Assembly (NCBI RefSeq): GCF_012927305.1
Contig: NZ_JABBGH010000002.1
Location: 806,001-870,000, forward strand
DNA length: 64,000 nt
Direction: 5' to 3'
Source: Hymenobacter polaris
Lineage (GTDB): Bacteria; Bacteroidota; Bacteroidia; Cytophagales; Hymenobacteraceae
Shown: positions 35,636 through 44,899 of the stretch, one piece after another
How the letters are laid out: every line of letters begins with the position of its first letter
Numbering within the stretch: position 1 is the stretch's first letter
Notes under the pieces: generated by a model
The model's input: only the letters and a program-made list of their open reading frames with translations
What the model was told of the DNA's origin: nothing
Database searches by the model: none
Program-made: the position numbers and the translations under genes

Positions 35636-38080
35636 CTATTGCTTGGTGAAGCGCTGCACGTAGGTGCGGGCGCCGTCGGTGGCGCGTAGCAGGTAGAGGC
35701 CGCCCGCCAGGCCCGACACGTCGAGCTGGCTGCCGCCCTGGTAGCGGGCCGCCGGGGCCAGCTTGCCGAGGGCATCAAACACCTCCACGCTGCGCAGCTC
35801 GGCGCCCGAGCTTAGTTCCAGCGTCACGACGCTGGCGGCGGGGTTGGGGTAGAGGCTTAGCACGGCGTCGCCGCCCACGGCGCTGGCCGCCGCAATACCC
35901 TGGCTGGCTGCCGCCACGGCGGCCCCGCCCGTAATGCTGAGCGAGTAGTCCTCGGTTTCGCCGTAGCTGTAGCTGCCGCAGCTGGTGGTGGTGCTGGCGT
36001 CGCTCATCACCACGCGCAGGCGAGTTTTGCCGGTTTTGGCGCTGGCAGGCACCGTAAAGGTGCTGGTCAGGGTGCCGGTGCTCTTGCTGCTGCCGCTCAC
36101 CACGGTTTCGCCAGCGTCACCGAAGTCGCCGTCCTGGTTGTAGTCGATGTAGATTTTCCAGTATTCGGTGTAGGCCGTGCTCTTGAAGCCCGCCGAGAAG
36201 CTGATGGTTTGGCTGCTGCCGGCCGCCACGCTGGTGCTGCTGGCCGTGCCGTCGTAGTAGCCGCCATCGGCGCCGCTGGTGCGCGCCAGGCTGCCCAGCT
36301 TCACGTAGTCGATGTACTCGTAGGCCTGGCTGCCGCCCTTGCTGGTGCAGTAGGCGGTGGTGGTGGGCGGCGGGGTGGTGCTGCCGTAGGCGGCCCCAAT
36401 GCCTACCGCGTACCAGGCGTTGGTGACGGCCTGGGTTTGGGTCGAGGTGGCCCCAAACAAGTCGGTAGCCGCCTGAATGGAGTAGATGCGGGCATTGGCG
36501 TAGGTCGAGCTGGCCGTGAGGTACACGCTCTCGGTGCGGAACAGAATCTTGGCCGCGTCGCCCAGCCCGAGGCCCGTCACGCTGAAGCTGTTGCCGGCTT
36601 CGTTGGTGCCGCTCTTGCCCACGGCCACCAGGTAGTACCAGTAGTTGAGCACGCCCGAGTTGGTGTGCACGCCGCCGTTGTCGCTGGTGCCGCTGTACCA
36701 GTTTTTGCCCTTGTAGTAGGCCGGCTGGCCATACAGGTTGGGGTTGCTCATCGAGCGCAGCGCCCCGCCGGCTTTCATAATCTCCTCGCCAATGTCCCAG
36801 GTGCTCTTACCGGTCAGGCCCAGCTTGTCCACGGTGTACTTCTCCACGCTGGCCCCCCAGCAGTCCGAAAAGCCCTCATTCATGGCGCCGCTCTCGTTGC
36901 TGTAGGTCAGGTTGGCGGTGTGTTCGCACACGGCGTGGCCGATTTCGTGGCCGCACACGTCCAGCGCCGTCAGGGGCTTGAAGGTGGTGGCGCCGTCGCC
37001 GTAGGTCATCTCGGTGCCGTCCCAGTAGGCGTTTTCGTAGCTCTTGCTGTAGTGCACGTAGCTCTTGATTTTGGCGCCCGCGTTGTCGTAGCTGTTGCGG
37101 GCGTGCACCTCTTTCCAGTAGTCGTAGGTGCTTTGGGCGCCGAAGTGGGCATCGCCGGCCACGTTGTCGTATGCGGCGTTGTTGTACTCGGCCGCGGTCC
37201 AGTTGTTGTCGGCATCCACAAAGTCCACGGCCGCGCTGTAGTTAGTGCCGGTCTTCAGGTTATAGGTTTCGATGCCGTTGCCGCGGGTGTACTCGCGCAG
37301 GCGGTAGCCGCCAGTGGTGGTTTCGGTGGCCAGCGAGCGGGTGCCGCTGTAGGCCGTGGCAAAGCTGGCCGTGGCGCCCGCGTGCTTAATAATATCGTCG
37401 CGCAGCACCACTTCGCCGGTTTGGGCGTGCACGTAGTAGTAGGCGCGGCTTAGGGGCGCGGCGGCGTAGATGTTGAACTTCCAGGCCAGCACCAGCGGGC
37501 CGGTGTTGTCGGCGCTTTGGCGGTTGTCGCGCACCAGCACCAGCTCGCCGCTGGGGCGGTAGCTGGCGTCGGCGCGGCCGGTTTGCTTTTGCAAGAAGGC
37601 CTCCATGCCGGGCTCCTGCCACATATAGCGCCGGGCCCCGATGCTGGCCAGGGCGCGGCTCAGGGCCGCGTCGGCCCCTAGGGTGGGCTGCACGCTCAGC
37701 TGCTCGTCCACGGCCTCAAAGTCGCCGCTGATGCTTTGCACCTGGTTTTGGCGGGCGTGCACGGTGTAGCTGGCGTGCTCCACCTTTACGCCCCGGTAGT
37801 ACTGCTCGAAGCGCTGGTGCGTGAAGCCCTGCGGGTCGGCCTCGAAGCGGGCGGCGCGCAGTTCGTCGTAGCGGCCCACCGGCAGCTGCTGGCGCAGCAC
37901 CTGGGCGGCATTGGTGGCGCTGAGCGTGGCGCGGGCGGCGGCCGAAAAGGCCACCAGCGTAGGCTGGCCATCGGCCCCCACTGCTTTCTGCTGCACCTTG
38001 GCGCCGTCCTGGGCGCGCGCCAGTTGGGGCAGCAGAGCTGCGCTGGCGAGTAAAGCAGCTGCGTAGTACTTATTCGTCAT
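35636..38080 (-). CDS. Secreted M4 (thermolysin-type) metallopeptidase with GEVED and T9SS sorting domains
   Basis: Zinc endopeptidase of 814 residues. In order: signal peptide (about 1-23), FTP/PepSY propeptide (about 30-210), catalytic domain with HEIGHAVCEH (zinc ligands His378 and His382, catalytic Glu379) and downstream NEGFSD, providing the third zinc-ligand Glu. A GEVED-type beta domain follows (YIDYNQDGDFGDAGE...GETEDYSLSI). The C-terminus is a type IX secretion sorting domain beginning LYPNPAASVVTLEL and ending VQRFTKQ. It is therefore exported through the outer membrane by T9SS and probably surface-attached or released. It has its own terminator. Confidence 0.94.
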   Translation of the reverse strand: MTNKYYAAALLASAALLPQLARAQDGAKVQQKAVGADGQPTLVAFSAAARATLSATNAAQVLRQQLPVGRYDELRAARFEADPQGFTHQRFEQYYRGVKVEHASYTVHARQNQVQSISGDFEAVDEQLSVQPTLGADAALSRALASIGARRYMWQEPGMEAFLQKQTGRADASYRPSGELVLVRDNRQSADNTGPLVLAWKFNIYAAAPLSRAYYYVHAQTGEVVLRDDIIKHAGATASFATAYSGTRSLATETTTGGYRLREYTRGNGIETYNLKTGTNYSAAVDFVDADNNWTAAEYNNAAYDNVAGDAHFGAQSTYDYWKEVHARNSYDNAGAKIKSYVHYSKSYENAYWDGTEMTYGDGATTFKPLTALDVCGHEIGHAVCEHTANLTYSNESGAMNEGFSDCWGASVEKYTVDKLGLTGKSTWDIGEEIMKAGGALRSMSNPNLYGQPAYYKGKNWYSGTSDNGGVHTNSGVLNYWYYLVAVGKSGTNEAGNSFSVTGLGLGDAAKILFRTESVYLTASSTYANARIYSIQAATDLFGATSTQTQAVTNAWYAVGIGAAYGSTTPPPTTTAYCTSKGGSQAYEYIDYVKLGSLARTSGADGGYYDGTASSTSVAAGSSQTISFSAGFKSTAYTEYWKIYIDYNQDGDFGDAGETVVSGSSKSTGTLTSTFTVPASAKTGKTRLRVVMSDASTTTSCGSYSYGETEDYSLSITGGAAVAAASQGIAAASAVGGDAVLSLYPNPAASVVTLELSSGAELRSVEVFDALGKLAPAARYQGGSQLDVSGLAGGLYLLRATDGARTYVQRFTKQ

Positions 38081-38595
38081 AAAGGGTGGTTTAGGAAAAG
38101 AGAAAAGAAGAAAAAAAGTAGAATTTCTACTCCCGTTGGCGCAAGCTAAGCGGAATTTTTAAGCCGGCAAAAAGCCTTACGTGTAGGTTTGATGAAGTAA
38201 GCAAAGGGCTTTTCAAGTGATTGAGAGTCATAAAATTTTATTTTAGGTTTCGCTAAATCGGTTTAGCTCGTTTTAAATGAAGATTAGTTGAACTTGTCGC
38301 TGCCCGCCCGCCCACCGTGCCCAAGTAGTTGGCCTACCAATTGATAGCGGCCGAAATAGCATTTAAATCAGAAAAAAATAGAGCTATAAAGCCCTAATTT
38401 TACACCATTATCGAATGCTTAGCTATAGCTGCCCTGCTATATGCAAGGTGGCCTAGGCGCGGCTAGTGGGCTGGCCGGCGGCCCCGCCTACGCCGGCTGC
38501 CGCCGCTACGCTCGCCCAGCCCGGGTTACATAAAAAGCCCCGCCCCCACGCGCGGCGCGGCAGGGGCGGAGCTTCCATAGTTGCTTAGAAGCCGG
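38081..38595. other. 515-base intergenic region upstream of the M4 peptidase
   Basis: The first 340 bases are markedly AT-rich and presumably hold the minus-strand promoter of the protease. I could not pick a specific box. The part from 38440 is GC-rich and includes the terminator of the convergent-side hydrolase gene. No gene is seen. Confidence 0.45.
38532..38574 (-). terminator. Terminator of the MetX-like hydrolase gene
   Basis: On the minus strand, AAGCTCCGCCCC pairs with GGGGCGGGGCTT with one mismatch, followed by TTT. It lies 22 bases past the stop. Confidence 0.7.
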
Positions 38596-39699
38596 CTAGT
38601 TAGCGGCCGGGTGCGGGGCTGGCTCCGTCAGGCGCAGCAGCTCTTGCAGGTAGGGGCCCCAAATGGCAGGGTTGGAGTGGGTGCCGTGGCCGGTAGTCAG
38701 GTCGCTGATGGGCAGCAGGATGTAGCGGCCCCTGGGCACCTTCTTTATCTCTACTTCCAGAATACCCAGCTCGGGCGGGTTCACCTGGTCGTCGGCCGAG
38801 TTGATGGCGAACAGCGGCGCCCGAATAGCCCCCAGGTGCGGGGCCGGGTTGTAGTCGCGCGAGGCGTCGAACTGGTAGATGAAATCATTGGCGTCGAGGC
38901 TTTTGTAAAAGTTAGCTTCGGTTTTGGCCAGCGCTGCTTCGGCCAGGGTGCGGGTGGGTGCCTGGCGCTGCATCTGCTTGGGGCTGCTGGTCATCATGAT
39001 GAGCGACGAGGCGGCCCCGGCCAGCCCCACGCGGGGCTCGGTGGCGTACTGGCCGTTTTGCCAGGCCGGGTCCATTTCTATCATGTCGATGGCCATTTTG
39101 CGCAGCATGCGGTTGCGGCCGGCTATCTCGACGGGCAGGCTGGCCAGAGGCAGCAGCGCATCCATAAAATCGGGGTGCTGGTAGCCCCACACCCAGGTTT
39201 CCATGCCGCCCATTGAAGTGCCCATCACCAGGCGCAGGTGGTTCACGCCCAGCTTTTGGGTTAGCAGCTGGTAGTCGGCTTGCACCATGTCGTCGTAGGT
39301 GTACTTCGGAAACTGCATGCGCAGCCCGTTGCTGGGCTTGCTCGACTGGCCGTGGCCGATGGCGTCGGGCAGGATGAGGTAGTACCGGGTGGCATCCAGC
39401 AGCTGGCCTGGCCCAAATAGGTGCCCGGCAAACTGCGCGTTGAGGAAGGCGCCGCCCGCACCCGTGGTGCCGTGCATGATGAGCACGGCGTTGGTTACCC
39501 GGCCGCTTTTATCGCGCCGGGGCTGCCCTAGGGTGGTGTAGTGCAGCCGCAGCTCGGGCAGGGTTTCGCCGCTGGCAAAGCGGAAGTTGGGCAGCTCGTA
39601 ATCGCCCGTTTGGGGGCTGGGGTAGGGCTGGGTGGGGGCCTGGCCGGCGGCGGGCAGCGCCAGCCAGCCCAGCAGCAGGGCCATGCGAAAAAGCAGCAT
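38596..39699 (-). CDS. Exported MetX-like alpha/beta hydrolase
   Basis: A 367-residue alpha/beta-hydrolase fold protein most like homoserine O-acetyltransferase (MetX). The nucleophile elbow is GTSMGGMETW, the acid region NSADDQVNPPE, and the histidine lies in TTGHGTHSNP. Unlike true MetX it starts with a signal peptide (MLLFRMALLLGWLALPAAGQ). It is therefore probably periplasmic and an esterase or hydrolase rather than a methionine enzyme (inference). ATG 39699 is chosen; ATG 39684 is also possible. No methionine genes are nearby. Confidence 0.8.
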   Translation of the reverse strand: MLLFRMALLLGWLALPAAGQAPTQPYPSPQTGDYELPNFRFASGETLPELRLHYTTLGQPRRDKSGRVTNAVLIMHGTTGAGGAFLNAQFAGHLFGPGQLLDATRYYLILPDAIGHGQSSKPSNGLRMQFPKYTYDDMVQADYQLLTQKLGVNHLRLVMGTSMGGMETWVWGYQHPDFMDALLPLASLPVEIAGRNRMLRKMAIDMIEMDPAWQNGQYATEPRVGLAGAASSLIMMTSSPKQMQRQAPTRTLAEAALAKTEANFYKSLDANDFIYQFDASRDYNPAPHLGAIRAPLFAINSADDQVNPPELGILEVEIKKVPRGRYILLPISDLTTGHGTHSNPAIWGPYLQELLRLTEPAPHPAAN

Positions 39700-39947
39700 A
39701 GGTAAGGAAGCAACAAGTGAAACGCCAGCAGCCGGGCCGCTAGCTACCCGCCAAATGAAGCGCAAAAAACTTAAATTGCCCACCGGTGGCCCCGCTGGCT
39801 GCCAGGTGCTTAGCGGCCCCGCCGCCCCTGGGCGGCCGCCCGCGCAAGCAGCCCGGCCCGTCCTACCCGCGCCTTTAGCTTGCCGGGCGCCGCGGCTGCC
39901 CGGCCACCGCCCGGCTTTGCGCTCTATTTCATAGCTTAACTTCCCGC

Positions 39948-42782
39948 ATGCTGAAATACCTATTGCTGCTCGCTGGCTTGGCCAGCCTGCCCGCGAGCCT
40001 GCCCGCCCTAGGGCAGCAGGCCCCCAAAAAGCCCCTCGACCACACCGTGTACGACCAGTGGCAAAGCGTGGCCAACCAGCACCTTAGCGCTAATGGCCAG
40101 TACGTGCTCTACCAGGTGAAGCCCCAACAGGGCGACGGCGTGCTGTACATCAAAACCACCGGCGGCCGGCTGGTGCGCCAGGTGCCGCGCGGCGACTCGG
40201 CCCAGTTTTCGGCCGACTCGCGCTACGCCGTGTTCAGCATCAAGCCCCGCTACCAGGACGTGCGCCAGGCGCGCATCAAAAAGAAGAAGCCCGACCAGAT
40301 GCCCAAAGACTCGCTGGGCGTGCTGGCGCTGGCTACCGGGCAGCTCACCAAGTACGCCAACGTCAAGTCGTTTCAGCTGGCCGAGGAGGCGCCGGTGCTG
40401 GCTTTCCTAGGCCCCAAGCCGGCCGTGAAGGACTCACTGAAGAAAGCGGCGCCCGTGGATACGGTGAAGAAAATAACCGATAAGCTGTTGGAAGTCAAGA
40501 AGGAAGGCGCCCTGCTGACGGTGCTGCGCCTGACGGGCGGCCCGGCCCGCACCTTCGAGGCCGTGACGGACTACCAGCTCAGTAAGCCGGGCAACGCGGT
40601 GGCTTTTGCCGTGGCGGCCCCTAGGGGTGATAAAGCTACCAAGTCGGGCCTGTTTGTGCTGGAGCTGGCCAGCGGACGCCTGCGCCGGGTGAGCGCGGGC
40701 AAGGGCGTGTACAAGAACCTGGCCTTCGACGACGCGGGCCAGCAGCTGGCGTTCACGGCCGAGAAGTTTCCCGAAAAGGCGCTCGTCAAGCCCTTTAGCC
40801 TCTACTACGCCGCCGTGGCCGGCGCCGACAGCGCCCGGCTGCTGCTGGCGCCGGGGGCCAGCGTGCTTAAGCGGGGCTGGTCGCCGAGCGGGTTTGGCAA
40901 AGTGGCGTTCAGCGACAACGGCGAGAAGCTCTTTTTTGGCACCGCGCCCGACCCCGTGCCGCAGGACACGACGCTGGTGGACTTTGAGCACGCCAAGCTC
41001 GACATCTGGAACTACAAGGACGACTACCTGCAGCCCATGCAGCTGAAAACACTGAAGAAGGACTTGCAACGTAACTACCTGGCCGTCATCTACCCCAGGG
41101 CCGGGGGCAAGTTCGTGCAGCTGGAGGACGAGTACCTGCGCGACTCGTTTGTGGCCGAGCAGCGCGACGCCGAGTACGTGCTGGCCGTGACCGACACGGC
41201 CAAGCGCGTGGCGATGCAGTGGCAGGGCAACACCTTGAAGCAAGCCTACTTGGTATCGACGCGCACCGGCGAGCGCATCGCCATCAACCCCAAGGCCGCC
41301 AAGAGCCGGTTTCAACTTTCACCCCAGGGCCGCTACGTGGTGTGGTACGACTACGAGCAGAAGAACTGGTTTTCGTTTGACGTAGCCACCCGCAAAACCA
41401 CCAACCTGACCGCCAAAACCGGCGTGGCGATGGCCGACGAGGAAAACGACTCGCCCGACGACCCGCAGCCCTACGGCGTGGCCGCCTGGACGAAGAACGA
41501 CGAGGCGCTGCTGGTGTACGACCGCTACGACATCTGGAAGCTGAACCCACGCACCGGCGCGGCCACCAACTTCACGGCCGGGCTGGGCCGCCGCCAGCGG
41601 CTGCGCTTCCGCTACGAGCTGCCCATCCCGAAGCAAAAGTTCATCGAGCCCAAAGCCGAGCTGTGGCTGCTGACCCAGGCCGACAGCACCAAGCAGTGGG
41701 GCTACTACAAGAAGAGCCTAGCTAGCGCGCAGGCGCCGCAGCGGGTGGCCCTAGGGCCCGTCAGCTACTCGCCCTTGCTGCAAGCCAAGCACGCCCCCGT
41801 TTTCGCCTATACCAAGCAGAGCGTACAGGCCCCGCCCGACCTCTACGTGAGCCGCGACCTGGTGCACGAAACGCGCCTGAGCAGCATTAATCCGCAGCAG
41901 AAGGACTACAACTGGTTTACGGCCGAACTGGTGCACTGGACCACCCCTAGGGGCCACGCCGCCACCGGCATCCTCTACAAGCCCGAGAACTTCGACCCCG
42001 CCAAGAAGTACCCGATGGTGGTGTATTTCTACGAGAAGCTGTCGGAAAACCTCTACCACTACAACGCCCCGGCGCCCACGCCCTCGCGCCTCGACCTGGC
42101 CCTGTTTGCCAGCAACGGCTACCTGGTGTTCACGCCCGACATCAGCTACACCATCGGCGAGCCCGGCCCTTCGGCGGTTGATTTTATTAACTCGGGGGTG
42201 GAGAGCCTGAAGAAAAACGCCTGGGTGGATGGCGCCCACATCGGCCTCCAGGGCCAGAGCTGGGGCGGCTACCAGGTGGCCTACCTCATCACCCAAACTC
42301 CGATGTACGCCGCCGCCTGGGCCGGCGCGCCCGTCGTGAACATGACCTCGGCCTACGGCGGCATCCGCTGGGAGTCGGGCATGAGCCGGCAGTTTCAGTA
42401 CGAGCACACCCAGAGCCGCATCGGCGGCACGCTCTGGGAAAAGCCGGACCTCTACATCCGCAACTCGCCCCTGTTTTCGCTGCCCAAGGTGCAAACGCCG
42501 GTGGTGATAATGGCCAACGACGCCGACGGCGCCGTGCCCTGGTACCAGGGCATCGAGATGTTTACCGACCTGCGCCGCCTGGGCAAGCCCGTGTGGCTGC
42601 TGCAATACAACGGCGAGGCCCACAACCTGGTGAAGCGCGAAAACCGCAAAGACATCTCCATCCGCGAGCTACAGTTCTTCGACCACTACCTCAAGGGCGC
42701 CCCCGCCCCGGTGTGGCTCGACAAGGGCGTGCCCGCCGTAGAGAAGGGCCGCAACTGGGGCCTGGAGGTATCGAGCAAGTAG
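39948..42782 (+). CDS. Secreted S9 family (prolyl oligopeptidase-like) peptidase
   Basis: A 944-residue serine peptidase with a signal peptide (about 1-23, ending PALGQ). The N-terminal two thirds form a WD/beta-propeller-like region with repeated strands ending in positively charged turns. The C-terminal alpha/beta-hydrolase domain has GLQGQSWGGYQ (nucleophile Ser771), the acid in NDADGAVPW (Asp858-860), and GEAHNLVKREN (His892). The long form with an unusual middle region is typical of Bacteroidota S9 peptidases. It probably cleaves oligopeptides in the periplasm. A palindromic hairpin follows the gene. Confidence 0.92.
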   Translation: MLKYLLLLAGLASLPASLPALGQQAPKKPLDHTVYDQWQSVANQHLSANGQYVLYQVKPQQGDGVLYIKTTGGRLVRQVPRGDSAQFSADSRYAVFSIKPRYQDVRQARIKKKKPDQMPKDSLGVLALATGQLTKYANVKSFQLAEEAPVLAFLGPKPAVKDSLKKAAPVDTVKKITDKLLEVKKEGALLTVLRLTGGPARTFEAVTDYQLSKPGNAVAFAVAAPRGDKATKSGLFVLELASGRLRRVSAGKGVYKNLAFDDAGQQLAFTAEKFPEKALVKPFSLYYAAVAGADSARLLLAPGASVLKRGWSPSGFGKVAFSDNGEKLFFGTAPDPVPQDTTLVDFEHAKLDIWNYKDDYLQPMQLKTLKKDLQRNYLAVIYPRAGGKFVQLEDEYLRDSFVAEQRDAEYVLAVTDTAKRVAMQWQGNTLKQAYLVSTRTGERIAINPKAAKSRFQLSPQGRYVVWYDYEQKNWFSFDVATRKTTNLTAKTGVAMADEENDSPDDPQPYGVAAWTKNDEALLVYDRYDIWKLNPRTGAATNFTAGLGRRQRLRFRYELPIPKQKFIEPKAELWLLTQADSTKQWGYYKKSLASAQAPQRVALGPVSYSPLLQAKHAPVFAYTKQSVQAPPDLYVSRDLVHETRLSSINPQQKDYNWFTAELVHWTTPRGHAATGILYKPENFDPAKKYPMVVYFYEKLSENLYHYNAPAPTPSRLDLALFASNGYLVFTPDISYTIGEPGPSAVDFINSGVESLKKNAWVDGAHIGLQGQSWGGYQVAYLITQTPMYAAAWAGAPVVNMTSAYGGIRWESGMSRQFQYEHTQSRIGGTLWEKPDLYIRNSPLFSLPKVQTPVVIMANDADGAVPWYQGIEMFTDLRRLGKPVWLLQYNGEAHNLVKRENRKDISIRELQFFDHYLKGAPAPVWLDKGVPAVEKGRNWGLEVSSK

Positions 42783-42809
42783 TGGGCCCTAGGGGGTAGT
42801 AATCGAAAA

Positions 42810-42898
42810 AAGAACGTCATGCTGAGCTTGTCGAAGCATCTCTACCACGCCGTATCGTTCGGGAGAGATGCTTCGGCTGCGCTCAGCATGACGTTCTT
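42810..42898. repeat. GTCATGCTGAGC-family palindromic hairpin
   Basis: Arms begin AGAACGTCATGCTGAGC and end GCTCAGCATGACGTTCTTTT. The inner arms differ (TTGTCGAAGC against GCTTCGGCTGC). It lies between the S9 peptidase and GH26 genes. Confidence 0.9.
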
Positions 42899-42921
42899 TT
42901 CATTTTTTACGACAGTGCCTT

Positions 42922-43887
42922 ATGCTACAATTCTTCTTTCTGCTAGCAACCCTAGGGGTAGCGCTGCTGGCAGCCCCTAGGGCCGTTGCCCAGTCAACCA
43001 AGGTGCTGCCGTACTTGCGGCGCGTGGCGGGCACCCGCACCCTGGCCGGGCAGCACAACCGCGAGCCCAACGCCGAGCCCACCAAGTGGACCAAATACAT
43101 CCACCACACCACGGGCAAGTACCCCGCGCTGTGGAGCGGCGACTTCCTGTATCAGCAGGAAAACATCGACCAGCGCTGGACGATGATACGGGAGGCCGTG
43201 CGCCAGTACCGGCGCGGTGCGGTGGTCAATATCATGTGGCACGCCTGCCCGCCTACTACCGGCGAGCCCTGCAGCTGGGACCCCGGCCTGCTCAACCAGC
43301 TGCTGACGGACGCGCAGTGGCAGGAGCTACTGACCGCCGGCACGCCGCTAAATAAGGCCTGGCAGGCGCGCATGGACGACATTGCCAAGTACCTGCAGTA
43401 CCTGAAGGACCAGCGGGTAGAGGTGCTGTTTCGACCCCTGCACGAGATGAACCAAGGCAAGTTTTGGTGGGGCGGGCGGCCGGGGCCGCGGGGCACCGCG
43501 CGCCTCTACCAACTCACCCACGACTACCTCACCCAAACCAAGGGCCTTACCAACCTCATCTGGGTGTGGGACGTGCAGGATATGAGCCGCGACCTGGCCC
43601 AGTACGACCCCGGCCCGCAGTACTGGGACGTATTCGCCTTCGACGTGTATGGCCAGGGCTACGACCAGTCGTGGTACGACTACCTGCTGCCCATCGTGGG
43701 CGCCAAGCCAATGGCCATCGGCGAGTGCGCCGTGCTGCCCACGCCCGCGCTACTGGCCCGGCAGCCGCGCTGGGTGTTTTTCATGGGCTGGGCCGAGCTG
43801 GTAGCGGAAAAGAACACCACCGAAGCCATCAAGCGCCTGTACGCGGACCCGCGCGTGCTGACGCGCGACGAGCTGCCCGGCTGGTAG
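42922..43887 (+). CDS. Secreted GH26 glycoside hydrolase (beta-mannanase-like)
   Basis: A 321-residue protein with a signal peptide ending near residue 24 (APRAVAQ). It shows the GH26 (beta/alpha)8 pattern: GQHNREPN near the start, the acid/base in RPLHEMNQG (Glu175) and the nucleophile in AIGECAVLP (Glu268). WHACPP and the aromatic FWWGGR line the active site. GH26 enzymes act on beta-mannans or related beta-glucans; which one cannot be told here. No SusC/SusD pair is in the window. Confidence 0.9.
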   Translation: MLQFFFLLATLGVALLAAPRAVAQSTKVLPYLRRVAGTRTLAGQHNREPNAEPTKWTKYIHHTTGKYPALWSGDFLYQQENIDQRWTMIREAVRQYRRGAVVNIMWHACPPTTGEPCSWDPGLLNQLLTDAQWQELLTAGTPLNKAWQARMDDIAKYLQYLKDQRVEVLFRPLHEMNQGKFWWGGRPGPRGTARLYQLTHDYLTQTKGLTNLIWVWDVQDMSRDLAQYDPGPQYWDVFAFDVYGQGYDQSWYDYLLPIVGAKPMAIGECAVLPTPALLARQPRWVFFMGWAELVAEKNTTEAIKRLYADPRVLTRDELPGW

Positions 43888-43938
43888 CGCCAGGCAGGCC
43901 TAGGGTGGTGTAGGCGCGCAAAGGCTGGGCCTACGAGC

Positions 43939-44493
43939 CTAGTCAGCCTGGAGCGGCTGGGTAGGGGCGGGTGTCAGCTGCGCTTGCAGCGACCCGAGGA
44001 GCTGGGCAGTAGCTTCCTCAAAAGCGGTGCGCACCAAATACGGGTAGTTTGGGCCGGCAGCCGCGGGTACTTGCGCCAAAAAGGTTTCGGCCGGTACGTA
44101 GACGGGGGCCGGGCTGCCGGCCGTTTCCACCACAAAATCCGTGGCGCGGTAGTGGTAGCTGCCCGCCTCCAGCGTGAGCGTGAGCGTGTAGTGCAGGGGC
44201 ACGCGCACGAGCTGAGTGGGAGTGGGGTAGAGCATTTCCTCGGTGCCGGTGAGGACGGCCACGCCGGTTTCGGGCGCCGCCGCAACAACCAGCGGCTTAG
44301 TAGCCGGGCGCCGGGCACCCGCCCAGCTGCGCGTGCGGGCCGCTAGCTCGCTCTGGCTGGCGCCGGCCACCAGGCAGGTGCCTTCAAACGTGATGCGCTG
44401 GGTTTGGGCATCGAGCGCCCAAGCCCGCCCCTGTTGGCTAAAGGCCGGCCGGCCCAAGCCTAGGCAAAGCAGGAGGCAGAAGAGTTTTTGCAC
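43939..44493 (-). CDS. Exported DUF4468-type protein
   Basis: A 184-residue protein with a signal peptide (about 1-19, ending PAFSQ). One domain follows, of the DUF4468 TBP-like-fold type: RITFEGTCLVAGASQSELAARTRSW, then VPLHYTLTLTLEAGSYHYRATDFVVE. This family is largely confined to Bacteroidota and of unknown function. A C-terminal helix (about 150-170) is followed by a short disordered tail. Confidence 0.75.
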   Translation of the reverse strand: MQKLFCLLLCLGLGRPAFSQQGRAWALDAQTQRITFEGTCLVAGASQSELAARTRSWAGARRPATKPLVVAAAPETGVAVLTGTEEMLYPTPTQLVRVPLHYTLTLTLEAGSYHYRATDFVVETAGSPAPVYVPAETFLAQVPAAAGPNYPYLVRTAFEEATAQLLGSLQAQLTPAPTQPLQAD

Positions 44494-44623
44494 GTAATGG
44501 GCGAGTTAGCAGGCGTAGCGATGGGCTTAGAGCCAACGCATATGGCGGTGAAAGTAGCGTAAACCAGCGCATAATCCGCAAAGTTCTGAAACGGCCGAAG
44601 CTGACAAATGGCGTTAATAAGAG

Positions 44624-44761
44624 CCTACCCGGAAAATACTTGGTCGTCATGCTAAGCTTGTCGAAGCATCTCTAACGCGCCGTTCGGGTGACGTTCGGTA
44701 GAGATGCTTCGACAAGCTCAGCATGACGTGCTTTTACAAGGAATGTTATTTTCCGGATAGG
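44624..44761. repeat. Palindromic hairpin with outer arms
   Basis: The inner hairpin spans about 44644-44728 (GTCATGCTAAGCTTGTCGAAGC mirrored by GCTTCGACAAGCTCAGCATGAC, one mismatch). Outer arms CCTACCCGGAAAATA and TATTTTCCGGATAGG flank it, separated from the core by short unpaired stretches. Confidence 0.85.
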
Positions 44762-44775
44762 TTCGGTTCTAAAGC

Positions 44776-44848
44776 AATTTCGCAGTCATTATGCAGTAGG
44801 GGCGGGGCTGGCCCCCGCCCGCTGTTAGCGCCGCTGCCCTAGGGGTGA
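44776..44848. repeat. Second repeat family, copy 1
   Basis: About 73 bases starting AATTTCGCAGTC, containing GTAGGGGCGGGGCTGG and CCCCCGCCCGC (itself a small hairpin), then GTTAGCGCCGCTGCCCTAGG. It matches 51097-51169 with scattered differences. Confidence 0.75.
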
Positions 44849-44890
44849 CCGCCTTTTTTGACTGCCTGTTTACCTAGGCACGAGTACTTA
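44847..44890. repeat. Solitary half-arm of the long hairpin family
   Basis: GACCGCCTTTTTTGACTGCC followed by TGTTTACC resembles the right arm of the element at 35366-35538, with substitutions and no matching left arm nearby. It abuts the second repeat family copy at 44776. Confidence 0.55.
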
Positions 44891-44899
44891 GTTATCCGG

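Noticed and set aside
36209..37453. Long open frame (over 400 codons) opposite the M4 peptidase gene
   Set aside because: The opposite strand encodes an M4 protease with every catalytic motif. The antisense frame is open only because of GC-rich codon bias, and its product is Gly/Val/Ala-rich with no domain.
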